From: Watersipora subatra
Taxonomy: Eukaryota > Bryozoa > Gymnolaemata > Cheilostomatida > Watersiporidae
DNA: 64,000 nucleotides
NCBI RefSeq assembly: GCF_963576615.1
Contig: NC_088712.1
Coordinates: 20,985,870-21,049,869 of the forward strand
Direction: 5' to 3'
Shown piece by piece: positions 33,390 through 48,100 of this stretch (position 1 is the first letter of the stretch; every line of letters starts with the position of its first letter). The position numbers and the translations under genes are program-made. The notes under the pieces were generated by a model. It worked only from the letters and a program-made list of their open reading frames with translations. It did no database searches and was not told the DNA's origin.

Positions 33390-35330
33390 TTCCTATAGCT
33401 GCTGTGTTCAAACGGCGAATCCATTTGCAGATTTTTAATTTTTTTAAATTTTTGCTTCCAATTCTTATTTCGTGTCATTTTTATTTTTAGCTCATCTTTT
33501 TTAAAAATTTTAGCATGTTTATATATTTGTATTTGATTTATTATACAAAACTGTGAGTCACTTCGGGTGACACTAATGTGTTATTTTGAAAATACACACA
33601 GACTATTGCAACATTTAACTGTAAAAAGGTTGACAGTTTGACTCGCTATAAATCTTTATATTTTTGAATATCATTATTTAGGTAGATCATTGCCAATTTT
33701 ATTTGGGTGTATTTATGCTAAAGAGTAAGATATATCCAAATCAATTCAGATTTGCAAAGCAGTTTGTATTTGTCTCCTTAATTCTAGATTTGATTACAGA
33801 GAATCAAAGTTTAACACATTGATTTCAAAAACTGTTTCAATTGATAGAAATAATAATTTGAGTTAAAATGAATCATATAACCAAGAATTGACTGCGAAGA
33901 TAAAATCTTAAATCTCCCAGAGAATAAGTAAAGAACAGAATGTTTCTAGGCCGTAGTAGAGTATTCTATATTTTTGTGTCTGAGCAGGAGAGCAACTTTA
34001 GGAGGGATGCCCGTCCTTCGGAGCCATTTGTTTACCAAGGAATTAAACTATAACCTGTTGCTCTCATGCTAAACCCTCTAGAGTCTAGACCACTAGGCTA
34101 TTGCTAATCATTACCATTCTCGTTTATTTGAAATATTTTATGAGAGAGAGAAAGCGAATAGCCAATTTGATAGTCAAATAACATATTTAGATAAATAAAC
34201 CAAAATTGAATAGCATTTGTTTAGAAACTTAATATTAATTGTAGAGAGAGCGCTATAGATCAGCTGACCATGCCCAGTGTCAAAACAACAAGCGTGGGTC
34301 TGTTGGCAAACTGCCAGAGATTCACATCGCGCTAGACCCAACGTATTTGGTGGAGCAAGCGTTCGGCTGCAGCCAGTTGTCCTTGTGATATTGATAATAA
34401 TTTCATCTCAATGATCATAACGTTGTCTGGAACTGCGAAATAAAAGCGGATGAAATAGAAATTTTGAGCAACAAGTAGATATGTACGTTTTTCTTTTTTG
34501 ACATATTCATGTAAGTCATGTCTGCCAATTTGTAACTATTTATTAATTATTAATTGTTAACTAATGAAGTTCCCCTTTTAAAATCATTTTAAGAATTAAT
34601 CCGCTATTTTTCTCACAACAGAAATAATTTTGATTTTTATGAACTTTCTAGAATACAAATGATGCACTTTAGCATTAATATAATTAGCTAATTAGATACA
34701 AGTGTTCAAAAAGTGCTCATGCTGAGACCATAGACCTTTCGCCAACTACAGCATCTAAGTGGAGACACATATTAATGTTAAAATCGTACGAAGCAATGAT
34801 TATAATTTAGGAGTTGTCTTCAAAATGTTTTGAAAATTCCTCTAACTAGTAAATCCATGTGGGAAGCGCATAACATAGAGATGTATACTGTTTACGCTAT
34901 GTCTGGCATGACTCCGCGCTAACAAAGATTATAAATGGGTGACTTGCAGGAAACATCAGCCCAGACAACACATCAGAGAAGTTCATGAGTATATTTAGTT
35001 TACCTTTATATATATATTTATATTTATATTTTATATAGAGTATATTTAGTTTACTTAAATTCAGTGTTACTAGAGAACTCTTAAATAATAGCTGATGAGC
35101 GTCTTGTCTGTTTTTTATAAGTCGAATTCTGTCAAAGCTCATGCGGAGAAAGTTGTTTGTGGCTATGTCCAACATTCTACGTCTGCTTTTTGTCAATTGT
35201 TCAGCTTATAGAGCTTCATTTTATATCATTAAAATAATATTTTTGTTTTAGAAACTTTCTTAAAAACAAACTGAACCATATATTTTTTGTTGATTTTATT
35301 AACCAAAAAGTATTATAATGATATTAATGT
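33390..35330. other. Intergenic sequence; possible 5' region of the gene at 35888
   Basis: Mostly A+T-rich with no coding signal. The stretch 34230-34460 is noticeably richer in G+C than its surroundings and is followed by a donor-like CAT|GTAAGT at about 34510. It could be a promoter and non-coding first exon of the downstream gene, but this is conjecture. Confidence 0.25.
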
Positions 35331-35340
35331 ACACTGGCAC

Positions 35341-35615
35341 ATGCATAAAAAACCAATTACATGTATATCTCAGCTTACATATCATTGGGAAATTGTGTGA
35401 TGGCATATTCATAACAAACCAATTATATCACAGCTTACATATCATTGGGAAATTGTGTGATGGCATATTCATAACTAACCAATTATATCTCAGCTTACAT
35501 ATCATTGGGAAATTGTGTGATGGCATATTCATAACTAACCAATTATATCTCAGCTTACATATCATTGGGAAATTGTGTGATTGCATATGCATAACTAATC
35601 AATGATATTACAACT
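35341..35615. repeat. 60-bp tandem repeat, about 4.5 copies
   Basis: Near-identical 60-bp units with CAGCTTACATATCATTGGGA and AATTGTGTGATGGCATATTC. The period is a multiple of three, so the array is open as a repeated 20-residue peptide. I regard this as a by-product of the repeat. Confidence 0.95.
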
Positions 35616-35887
35616 TATCAATCATTGCCAAGTAAGTGACAGCATCTGCCCCATTGACTGACTTTACAAAACCATTTTGAGTATGTTTTGTAGTAATTCA
35701 TTATCTTGCTCAAACAGACAATCATGGCAGTTTTGCCAACGTTCAAAGTAGCTATTCCACGCTATTGCAAGCCACTGTTAAATTAATTAGCGTAAATCAG
35801 TGGTTGAATCCAGTAGATTGATTTCGTTTTGAGTTTTGCAGAGTTAAAAGTTGTAATATCTACAAAAACTCACTTTTAAAATTGCAG

Positions 35888-36114
35888 CTTCAAGCAATGG
35901 CAGCCCAAGGACAGGCAGCAGTATCTAGCCATCTCCTCCTTAAGGGAGTCAGCACAGGATCCTTTAAGAGTCCAAGTACTTCGCCTCGTGAATCTGTAGA
36001 TCGTGTGAATGTAGGCAATGAGAGCGCTGCAAGCATACGTAAGGTTTCCCTTGAAAACCGCTACGGAAATAGAGTCTCCTTCAGTAAGACCTTCTCTATT
36101 GGATCTGTACAGCA
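35888..36114 (+). CDS. Unrecognised gene, exon a (possible start exon)
   Basis: The acceptor is AAAATTGCAG|CTTCAA. The first ATG in frame is 35897 (MAAQGQAAVSSHLLLKG). The donor is ACAGCA|GTGAGA, phase 2, placed just before an in-frame TGA at 36116. The encoded segment is Ser/Arg-rich and ends VSFSKTFSIGSVQ. The exon is open upstream to the acceptor, so an additional 5' coding exon is possible. Confidence 0.7.
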
Positions 36115-39100
36115 GTGAGAATAAACTGTTGACACCTGAGTAGAACATAGAAGACTATAGACAATCATGTAAACATCGTTTTATATAAAACCTAATTCCT
36201 GTGGCGACATACGTTTAGAAAATTCGCATGCACTTGCATTGAGCTGACTTTTATATTAGTCTAAACTAACAACAAAGTTTAAATTCTAATAATAATTAAA
36301 AAAGTGATCATTATTAAAAAAATGGTTTTACCAACTATTTTGTATACAATTTTGGAGTTTTTTTAAACATTTAGAAAAAGAAAACTTCTAATATATGGGA
36401 ATAAACCAACAAATTAAAGAATGAAGAAGTAGAATTGTTGTAGTTAAGTAACCTTAGCTACTTTCTGAAGTGGGTTTGTGGAAGGTGAAAGTTAGTGTCT
36501 CAGTAATATGTTATTAATTGGAGGCGTGGCATTTCCGGCGCCACGGCTAATCAGCTATGACGTCATTGTCTAAACTCTTATTATCTTCAACTCAGGTAGA
36601 CACTATAATGAAGAGCTAGTACGTGTTTAAACGAGAAGTAATTTAGTAATATTAAAGAATTACGTCAACTGTTTTATAAGATAGTATTTATAATTAATAA
36701 TATGAACTCTTTCACTAATGAATCGGCTTGTGCAGTAATATAAGTACAGACCGTAAACTGATGTATCGGCTTATCAATAGGGTTTCACTTTTCTTTCTAT
36801 TACGAAGCCCACACATTAGTTAGACTAATCAAATGTGGTCTCCAATAAAACAACCACGTTGCCAATCACTGGCAATCAATCGAAAATCTTTTTGTTAAGC
36901 AATTCCATTTTTAATTATTATTCGAAACAGGAAATCCAGATCGCTATCATCATGGCAATAAAAAATTCACCGCATTCTTTCAATGGAAAAGAAGCGTCAG
37001 AAATTTTGCGACAGTAGAATTCATTAAGCAATCTTATACTTATTTTGTAGAAAATTTTGTTCTGAATACGATACACTTTACAGTAAAACAATATATGCAT
37101 TGATTCTTGAGATATTGCATAAATACTAGCGGTGTATCGTTCTTTCGAAAATCAGTTTGAACTAATCCGGTCAGAATAGTGATTTTAGGGTAATAGTGAA
37201 ATAATTAAATAACTGTGTCAACTATTTTATTCAACAATTCACGAACTTTCGTTTGCGTCGAAGACTGTTACCCATTCATCTTTATGTCTGAAGAAAACAT
37301 CACAGCCGAACTACCAAGTTCAATCATTCCTCATCCCTGTCATTGGCCGACCTTTGCAATGTAAATTTTCCTTATTAGATTCTAGCATACGATCTTGAAC
37401 GTAAATCATTTGAAAAATTTGATCTTCCATATAAACTCGGCTTGTTATGCGTCACGCTTATTGTGTAATTTTTGAACCTCTCCAGAGTAAATGTTGGTTT
37501 TTCTACCCTCATAAATTCCTATTAGTAGATTTTCACAATCAACGGTGCTTTACATCATTCAAAGACTACATAATTTTTATACGATTCTATGAAACGCATT
37601 CGGGTCTCACATGTTGGGTATAAACAGAAGAGTAAATTGTTAGTGCAAGAAAGATCTGAGCGTTCACCGAGCACAGAACCTGCCAGACTACACATACAGC
37701 AAGTTTTATTACGGTAATTTTTATTAAAAACCATCTTTAATGGTTTCTGTGGAGGAACCTTCTACTCCAAATAAAGACTTTGATGTAGAAATTTCAACCA
37801 ACTTTCTATCTACATGTAAATCCAGAGGGAAGGAACAGTTAATTGTGATCACATTTAAAGGCTAATCTCAGTATAGCTAGCAAGAGCTTCTTTACTGTGA
37901 TTGTATGTAATCTATGAATGTGTGTAATCTATGAATGTGTGTAATCTATGAATGTGTGTAATCTATGAACGTGTAATCTATGAATGTGTGTAGTCTATGA
38001 ATGTGTGTAATCTATGAATGTGTGTAATCTATGAATGGGTGTAATCTATGAATGTGTATAATCTATGATCGTGTGTAATCTATGAATGTGTGTAATCTAT
38101 GAATGTGTGTAATCTATGAATGTGTGTAATCTATGAATGGGTGTAATCTATGAATGTGTATAATCTATGATCGTGTGTAATCTATGAATGTGTGTAATCT
38201 ATGAATGTGTGTAATCTATGAATGTGTATAATCTATGATCGTGTGTAATCTATGAATGTGTGTAATCTATGAATGTGTGTAATCTATGAATGTGTGTAAT
38301 CTATGAATGTGTGTAATCTATGAATGTGTGTAATCTATGAATGTGTGTAATCTATGAGTATGTGTAATCTACGAATGTGTGTAATCTATGAATGTGAGTA
38401 ATCTATGAATGTGTGTAATCTATGAATGTGTGTAATCTATGAATGTGTGTAATCTATGAATGTGTGTAATCTATGAGTATGTGTAATCTACGAATGTGCA
38501 TAATCTATGAATGTACATAATCTATGAGTGTGTATAATCTATGAGTGTGTATAATCGGTGTGGTGTATTATTAAGAATTGTCTACCCCCATGCTTATATT
38601 GTTGTTAACCACACCCACTGTTCTGGAAGGTTCTAATGACTCATGTTCTATTGTGTGTGACTTATGAAAGACACTTATTAAATGTGGAGCATTCAGACAA
38701 GCTGTATTATTTATCTAACTGTAATAGTCTAACACTGTGTATGTGTGTAATCTATGAATGTGCATAATCTATGAGTATGTGTAATCTATGGATGTGTATT
38801 CGCTATAAAAGTGTACAATCTATAAAGTGTGCAATCTGTGCATGTGCATAATCTATGAATGTGTATAATCTATAAATGTGTATAATGTATGAATGTATAT
38901 AGTCTATGAATGTGTATCATCTGTGCATGTGTACAATCTATGAATGTGTATAACCTATGAATGTGTCTAAGCTACATTCAGGCAGTGTACAAGCATAATG
39001 TAATACTAATATCTCACCAGCAAACAATGCTGCCAGTATCTGATGTAGGTGGAGCTACTCTGCCCTATATTCGGGAAATTGATCAGTTTACTACTCAATC

Positions 39101-42100
39101 AGCCCCTTCATCTCGCAAACCTTCAACAGTTTTTGAAGAAACATCTGCTCATCGAGAACGACTAGGCTCGACACCACCGCAGTATCTAGTCAACAGTAAG
39201 TTAGCGTCTAAATAACCTTGCGCCATCCACAAGATAACAATGGGTGACAATCCATTTTTGTCATTTTTTATATTTTTATGCCATGTTTATAATTTTAAAA
39301 ATATAAAAAATGTTAAAAATATGAAACAGAAAATATTTTTATATTTTCAAACCCAAAGAACTTTGCTATTTTTACTTTTAATTTTTTGCAAATTTTTACA
39401 AAATTTTTTTTGATTGCGAAAAAGGCCCTCGCGAATGATGCCCAAGAAAATGCTGCACAAACTACTCCATTTATAAAATTTTTACATTTAGGTTGTCCTA
39501 TTTTAAAGGAATTCTTTACTTCTCAACAAAGCGCCCACATTAATACACAACATGCGATTTGGAATGAAGAATCCATATTGAATAAGATTTGATCTCGGAA
39601 CCTTCCGTTCCCAGACAATACACTAAACCATCGAGCTACATAAGACTGATAGATTCATTGGGCAATATGAGTCAATATCTGGGTGAAAATATGCATACCG
39701 CTCTCAGTTATGCTACATGATTGAAGCTTGCTCCCACAGCTCTTATTAGTAAATTTAGCAATACGGACACAAGCTTACTCAAACTAGCCATTGGCAATGT
39801 GCCAGGCTAATGGCAAGTGGCATGCAACCACATTACCTGTCACTTTTCACAAGCTGATTTTTAATACCCATGCAAAGCCGGGCATTCCACTAGTTGTTTG
39901 TAAAAATAAACATACGATCTCACCAGCGATGGGTACTTACATGTTCACACAGTAATTAGAGAAAAAAATTGGACCAATTCTACTCAACCTATCTTTAAAT
40001 AATTCAAAACATCTATAGCAATTCATTGAGGATATATTTGAAGTTTTGTTTCAACAATCATAAGCAAATATCAAATAAAATAAATGTCAATAGAGATGCA
40101 ATAACCGATGTCATAAGGAGAGGGACAAGCGAGAAGTTTGACTATTGATGTCATTTTTAAGTCTTTGTCTTCTGAGTGTTTTAACTACCATCAACTGTTG
40201 TTGGTTTTCATCTTAAAACATCCTGGTAGTCAGATCACCTGAAGCATCAAACAAAATCTTAAATGATTTAAAATATCTATACTTTCTAATAAAATATTTT
40301 AAACTGAGTAACCGGAGTAATTGAGTGAGTAACCTTTAAATAACCTTGTTTCTATATTGTATTTAACACCCTTTTATGAATAAGATTAGCTAGACCACAG
40401 GCTACAGGATAGAGTTGTCTAAATAGCTTCTTAGCCTGTGTTCATCTTAGACAAATCATAATATGAAGATATGTGTTAAACCTTGCAAGTAACAAATATC
40501 AAAATGAATTAAGGCTATGTCTATTCAGAGAATGTGGGGCTGCCGAGTTTGACACCAAAGCATAGCCGTGATAGTAAGACAGAATTTGACTCCAGAAAGC
40601 AGTCTCCAGCTGGGTCCAGGCGCCAATCCGTGATTGGTTCACAGAAGGCATTATTAGTTGAGTCACGGCTGTCCAAGGTTAATGCAAGAGCAAGCTCAGA
40701 ATTTGCATCAGCAGGTTCATGGAACAGATCATACGCTGCATCCCGAACAAATGGGCCAAGAGTTCCACCGACTTCCTCCCAGAAAAGTAAGAAACCTTTA
40801 ACTTTAGTGAACGAATGTTCACTCAAGGTACAGCAACACTTAGCAATTTTTTCATTGATTTTGACCGAAATCACGAAATGAACCAAAAACACAGAATTAT
40901 TCGGCCAAAATTCACAGAGTTGTCAGATCTGTGAATGCACACCGGATTTGTCAACGAAACGCTTTTAATTGGCTAAACAAATTATTAGCGAGCACGACTC
41001 TACCAGCTTTTACAATTTATATAGTCCGAGGCACATAGCGCGACACGCAAGAAAATACTAACGCGATTTGCCATAGTAATACAATGCAACCGCCTAGATT
41101 GCGCTATTGTTGATTCTTTATCGTTCGGACACTATGGCTACGAATCCGGGTTTTTTAATAATAACAATTTCTTTTTAGCAGCAAAACATCCGTTTTAGAA
41201 AGAGTTGCCATCTTTAGCGCAATCAAGTCAGCTGCATCGTATTTACTATGGCAAATCGCGTTAGTATTTTTCTTGCATGTTGCGCTATGTGCCTCGGACT
41301 ATATAAATTGCAAAAGCTGCTAGAATCATCCTCGCTAATAATTTGTTTAGTCAATTGAAACCGTTTCGTCGACGATCTCGGTGTGCATGCACAGCTCAGA
41401 CAACTCTGTGAATTTCGGCCAAACAATTCTGTGTTTTTCGTTCATTTCGTGATTTCGGTCAGAATCAAAGAACAAATCGTTGCGTGTGGCCATACCTTTA
41501 AACTAACATTTGTGTATTTATGTATTTATTCATTTTCATTTGCTTCAGCGAAGATTTAATATTTCTGCCTAAAAGCTAAATAACCGTATACCAAATGACC
41601 ATGGTGATTACAGATGGCAACTAAGATGAACCCTGAAATCAAAATTGTTAGACCATTAAAAAAACAAGCAGTAAAACATCAACAGTTCTCATAGCCTTTT
41701 AAATGCCTATCTGAACCGCAGGTGTAGCGTCGCGTCTTTATAAAATCACCTAAAAAGCAACAATAGAGATTATAAACAACCGACTTGCACTCCTGTCATC
41801 CACCAAGTTGCTAAGGTTCTTGCCTCTTCAAATAAAATATTTTCATTTTTTTCTGTTTTATTTAGTTGTATGACATGGTTGAGATTGACCAGAACTTTGT
41901 ACAAGAACAAAAATTTCTCAGTCAAAAATAAAAACCAGGCCTCCAGCATGGCAGGCAAAAATTTTATTGCTGAACCACCGATCCTAGCTACAGATTGAAC
42001 AAAAATAGTTAGAATCATCTGCCCATGTACACTTATAGTAGCCAATTAAAACCCTCAAATTAAATTTATGTGTGATAGTCTATAGTTAAAATATTATTAA

Positions 42101-45100
42101 TATAATTACAATATATAATATTATAATATTAACATTTTAATATTACAATATTAACATTTTAATATTATAATATTATTAAAATATTATAATATTATTAAAA
42201 TATTATAGTATTATTAAAATATTATAATATTAGTATTTTAATACTATAATATCATTAAAATATTATAATATTAGTATTTTGATATTATAATACTATTAAA
42301 ATATTATAATATTAATATTTTAATATTATAATATTATTAAAATATAATAATATTAGTATTTTAATATTCTAATATTATTAAAATATTATAATATAAGTAT
42401 TTTGATATTATAATACTATTAAAATATTATAATATTAATATTTTAATATTATAATATTAATAAAATATTATAATATTAATATTTTAATATTATAATATTA
42501 TTAAAATATTATAATAAAGTTGTCCAAGTTTCACATATTCCTCATGCAACCTTCCGGCTTGATCACACGGACAGATGACTCCAAAAACATCTGAATAATT
42601 AAAGTACATGTAATGTTGAAACCCTAAGAATCATCAAATTAACAAAAGTAGTTTCAGCGAAATCAGTTTCAGTATATCTGGAAAACTAGCATGTTCATCA
42701 TCAGCTCTAAACTGTTCTGTTTGGTACAACCGCGTAATGTCCAATATTTTGGTTAAATTCGAATTAAGTTTTCAGTTTAGATAGTACTTATTTTGTGTGT
42801 GTGGCTCAATCTAAGTAAAATAACACCGGATTCATCCAGTCATGCTTCAAAAAATTAGTGTTGTCATAGTGATAGTGTCGCTTTGGTGTCAGTAGTGCCA
42901 TATGACAATTTTCCAGGTTCAAGGTAAGATGAAATCGTAGTACTACTAAATACATGAGTACTAGTTGTTCTAGTTCAGGGGCTCATAACCAGGGAGGAAT
43001 TCCTCACTAAGGGGGAACTTTGAATATACAAGGAAGAACAGAGAAGTGTCTGATTTGTTAAATTTTTAGTTTATGTCCTGCAGTGCCGTGTGAGTTTGGG
43101 TTTCATCATTTAACATCTTGGTTTTATCTGTAACACAAGTTGCTAATAATGAGCTACTAGTCAGAACTCAGATATATGTGACACAGCTGTGCTACTCGAG
43201 TACAAATTCGATTACAAGTACTACTCGAGTACCGATTTCAACTACTCTCTACTCTACTCGAAGGGGCCATAATATGGGACAAATAATTATACTCTACTTG
43301 TACTCCCTTGGGAAGAAAGTACTCGGAATCTACTTGCAAACTTAAATACTCTACTTTACTCTACATCAAATATACTCTACTCTACATCAAATATACTCTA
43401 CTCTTACTTGCACCAGGGAGTTGTCAACTCCCTGTTGACACAAAATATTTCTCTTTACTTTACCTAGACTGTGGTCCAATTTGTATTGTGTACTACCTGC
43501 TTTGTTCAGGACCACAATTTCTCTGTTTGTACTTTGTACGTGTGTAATGTATGTTGGAGCAAGGGCTTTTTCTTATTGAAATGTCAATCCAAGGTCACAT
43601 AGACTACTGAAATGTTGTGCAAGTAACATGGTATGATAGTTAAGTGTCTGCGAGAATTCAGAAAAATAAAATGTGAGGAGAGATTTATTTTAACAATGGC
43701 AGAGGCAGGACCAGTGACTGTAATAGAGCCAGTAACAGATAGCAATACCAAGTCTTCCCCTACAATAATACAATTTGGATATACTGACTATAAGGTTAGT
43801 TGTTACATTTGCTTTTTCCTTCATTATGTGTGGTTTAGTAGCCCTTTTCTCTACCACAGCTATAAGTTTCTGTTCTTGTTTTACAAAAACAGACTCATAA
43901 TTCAACAGACCGAGCAGCAGCAGGCTGATGGTACATCCACACTTGCTATATATTATTGATTTACTAGGATATTCTCTCACGGTGGCATCTTGATGAGGCC
44001 ACATTGCGCCTCAATGAGCGATGCCGTTCTGGAGAATCTCATTTTCTGCAAATGCAACAGGCTGCAGGGCCTAGTATAAATAAAGAAAACTAGAACCCGG
44101 GAATAGTTGGACATTATACTTTTATATTATCATATTATTTTATCATATTATTATCATACCCTAATCATTATCATATTATATATATAGGCCTACCTGTACT
44201 GGTTAATTTGGCTGTTTTACTTGTTTGTTCGTTTTACTGTAATTTAATAAAAAGTACTTGATATTTGATTAATGTACTCTATACTTGTACTTGAAATTCA
44301 GAAGGAAAACTCTACTTGTGCTCGGAACCAAGTTGTGATACTCTACTTGTACTCGGAAGGCAGAAACATGTGTATACTTGTACTTGTACTCGATTTTGTT
44401 TTGAGTACTCGCTTACTCTACTTGAACTGAAAAAAAGTACTTGAGCACAGCTCTGATATGTGAACATATCTATCCAGATTTTGATTGTATAGTAATTTAA
44501 CTTAGTCATAAGGCCAAAGGTCATGTATTGTTGTACGTTGAATGCGGGTTGTATAAAAATTAATAATGTGTTGTTATATGTTTAGACATGTACAATAAAA
44601 TGGGATTATAATTTGTATCGGTTGTTTTTGATTATGTGAGTTAAAAGCGCTCGGAGAATCCGACTTATGAAAAAGCATAAGAGGAAACCGAATGAAAAAG
44701 GTTGGGAACCCCTGGATTATTCAAAGCTGGCATCATAAATTAGATGCATATTCGCTACATTATATGATGTAGCATAACTCCTTACAGAGACTATTAGTCA
44801 CAAGGTTACCAAAAATAAAAATAGTCAACCAATCACCTTATGCATTGCTAAGCGACAGAACAATGAGTTTTAGTCGCTGAATATAGCTACAAAGGAGCTC
44901 ATGATTGGATAATTTCCTTTGCTGTTTTGGTTTTATTGGTTGAATTTATATTAAATATAAATTTTGTCCATCTTGCTTTTAGTGTTTGTCTAAATAATTT
45001 CTACAGCTCGACATTAATTGTAAAAAGGTTTGATATGATTCAAAAGGGCTATTAACAATATTATATACTTACTAAATACATACCTAAATACATGAGTAGG

Positions 45101-48100
45101 CTACCATTTATTTTAGTTGAACATGCTGCTGATCTAAACAGAGTCATGACTGACTCGTAAATGCTTTGCTTCTAGGTTCCCATGCAGCCCTGAGGCGTGG
45201 CTATAAACACAGCCCTAATCCAACAACACTAAAACAGGCCCTGACAAGCTCAGCTGCAAGCACTGGCAAGATAATTCGGCTCAATCTCGACAACCTCGAA
45301 GGAGAGGCAGCGCATTATGAGAGGTTAGTTCTTTTAATTTCATTTGTATTTAGAAGGGTGCTAAAGAGCAGCACGCTTAGAATAAATTCTCTAGAAATAT
45401 TATGGTTAGGTGGCTAACCGTTCTGAAAAAAATTAGTTTGCAGAATGCACACACGCATACACGCACGTGTGCACACATCTTATGCCATACCACAACACTA
45501 CACACACTTTGAACACTTGCAAGGCGTTCTAAGCCCGTATCGGATTGTTCGCAAATCAAAAATCGTTGTGACTGTGAGAATTACAGTATCTGTGAGCCTC
45601 CGAGTACAATTAGTGGCTGTGAGTATATGTGAGCAACTGTAGGCGACTATTAGTAACTATGAGTAACTGGAAGCCGCAGGCAGTAAATCTGAGCGACTGT
45701 GACTGACTATGAGTCAAGGTGATACATTTTGATAGACTGTGGTTGACAGAAAGTAACGCTGAGTGATTGTAGGTGGCTTTAACTATGAATGCTTTAGCTA
45801 GCTGTTAGGGACTCAGCCTATGAATTACTGGGAGAGGCTTTAATAGATTGCATGCATATTAATAGATTTAATAGCTTTAATAGATTGCATGCATATTAAT
45901 AGATTTAATAGCTTTAATAGATTGCATGCATATTTCTAAATAACCATAATAGGTCGGAAGTGGCTGAGGTTACCTGAAGGTAACTACAGTAAAACTTCAA
46001 CTTACGAGTGCTCTAACGTACGAGAAACTTGAGATACGAGCCAGCTTTTAAGCAAGGTTTAGCACTAACATACGAGCAATGTTTGAGATACGAGCACGTG
46101 AGTCAGTTGCAAAGTATGCCGGAGGTGTTTTATGAGAACAGCATCACTCTGTATTTTTCAACTACTCAGGTTATACTTTTGTACCGTGTTTTCTGTGCAC
46201 AATTTTCAGTGCAGAATTATGTGAATTAAAAGTACGGTGCGTGGACCGAAAGTTTGCCAGTAAAATGAAAGATAATGGAAAGAAAAGCAAATGATAACAA
46301 TTGATATTAAACGGAAAAATATTGTAAAATATGCGAAATGTGTATTCGTGATTGATCTAGCTCTATGACAGAAATACATCTACAATTATCAAACCGAAGG
46401 GTTGTATTCAGGGCATTTAGTTTGCAAAAGGACTAATCCTAGTTTCTAAACGACGCAGCGATCTTCACGACCGCTGATGGAGAGACTGCTCAAGCATTGG
46501 ATAAAAGATAAACAATGGGCCGGTGACAGCGTAACTGAAACGATGTTTCCATAAAAGCGAAAAGGCCTATGTGAAAAGGCCGGTGCTATCTATAAAAATA
46601 GACTTTCGGACAAATTGGCTAGTGGTCGTGCATTAACCCTTTGTGACGACACCAGTGTTCATCCTAATCGCAACACGTTGAAAGGGCGACAAAAGCAAAC
46701 AGCCTTAGATAGGTTTATCTTAAAACGGCCGGCTAGTCGTGAAAGCGAAACAAAGGAAAAATTAGCTAACTAGCGAGAAACTTCCAAATGTGAACGCCGA
46801 AGAAATTTTAATTACGAAAAATGAAAGTTTGCTTTTAGGTTTGCTTTTAAGTTTTTTTTTAAGACTTTGATAAAATCCAAATTTATTAAAGTCAACTGTT
46901 GTAATGAAGAATAACACTTATATCTTCCTCCCTGGCAAATTCTAGCGTTAGCTGCTACTGTATGTATTTAATTTTACATTTTAACTAATCACATTTCCTT
47001 GCATTGTTTTTTTATTTGTTATACTTTTTGAAAGCATGTGGTAAGTTAGGACAATAACCAACATGTTTTTCTGTTACAATATCTTGTTTTGAGTGTTTTA
47101 TTTGCATTTTTTAGAGTATAGAAACCAATTAATATATATTTAATGGTTCTATATATAAATAAATTGCACCAACATGCGAGTAAATTGACATACGAGCTCA
47201 GTCTCGAAACGCATTAAGCTCGTAAGTCGAAGTATGACTGTATGTGTAACTGTGGGTGACTATGAGTGATTAGGAATGATTATGAGTAGCTATGAGGGAT
47301 TATGAGTGACTGTGGGTGATTGTGGATGACTGTGAGTTACTATGAGTGACTAAGAGTGACTATGAGTGACTAAGAGTGACTATGAGTGACTAAGAGTGAC
47401 TATGAGTGACTAAGAGTTACTATGAGTGGCTAAGAGCGACTATGAGTGAAAATGGATAATAAACAAAGTTGTATGTTTAGATTGTGCTGAAATACAAAAC
47501 AACAATTAGAGCAAATTTTGGCATGCTATAAAATATAATATTAGAATAAAGTATAACATCATACAATGTAAGTTATATAATATACAATGATATACTATTT
47601 TCCAGTGTTATATAATTTATTATAATAAAGCATAAAATAATAATGAATTTTTATGCAATATATAGTATAATGTAATATAGTATGCTGAAGCAAAATATAT
47701 TATTAAGTTATTATATAATACAACACGATATTATAAAATATATATCATATAATAAAGTTTAATATGAGTGATTTAGTTAGAAGTACCTTTAAGTTTTTTC
47801 CTAGCATCCAGCCATCAAGCTGAGTTGTTGGTTATGAACCATCTCTTTATTTCAGAGTTTTGGCTAACTTGAGTGATGATAACTTGAAACCACATCAGCA
47901 TAATACAACAGGGGAGACAATCTTAAACGATTTTTATGGCTCAGATGCCGACTTTGTCGACAAGTGGATGGCAGGCAGAGACATTTATGAACCAGACCAA
48001 AATACAAAACATTCACAAGAGAAAGGGGTGAAACTTAACCGTGATCATACGAGGAGGAAAAGCCAGACTGGCTCTGTTACATCCAGTATTAAACTAAAAA

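Noticed and set aside
34230-34520. First coding exon of the long gene
   Set aside because: The local ATG frame (MPSVKTTSVGLLANC) closes after about 20 codons, and there is no phase-matched join to exon a. It may be non-coding 5' sequence, which I cannot show.
35318-35605. A 95-codon open frame with a 20-residue repeat (YLSLHIIGKLCDGIFITNQL-like)
   Set aside because: It is the translation of a 60-bp tandem repeat whose period is a multiple of three. There is no supporting splice structure or family similarity, and the DNA repeat explains the open frame.
36013-36045. Donor at 36040 (ATAC|GTAAGG) joining exon a to a possible exon at about 36931
   Set aside because: Phases could be made to fit, but the sequence after 36040 still looks coding, and the alternative through 37306-37360 gives a more natural protein. 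Kept only as a possible isoform.
43633-43959. Host exon at about 43696 (MAEAGPVTVIEPVTD) belonging to the long gene
   Set aside because: It lies wholly inside a transposon with defined 8-bp target duplications and does not fit the splice phases of neighbouring exons. It is treated as a transposase remnant.
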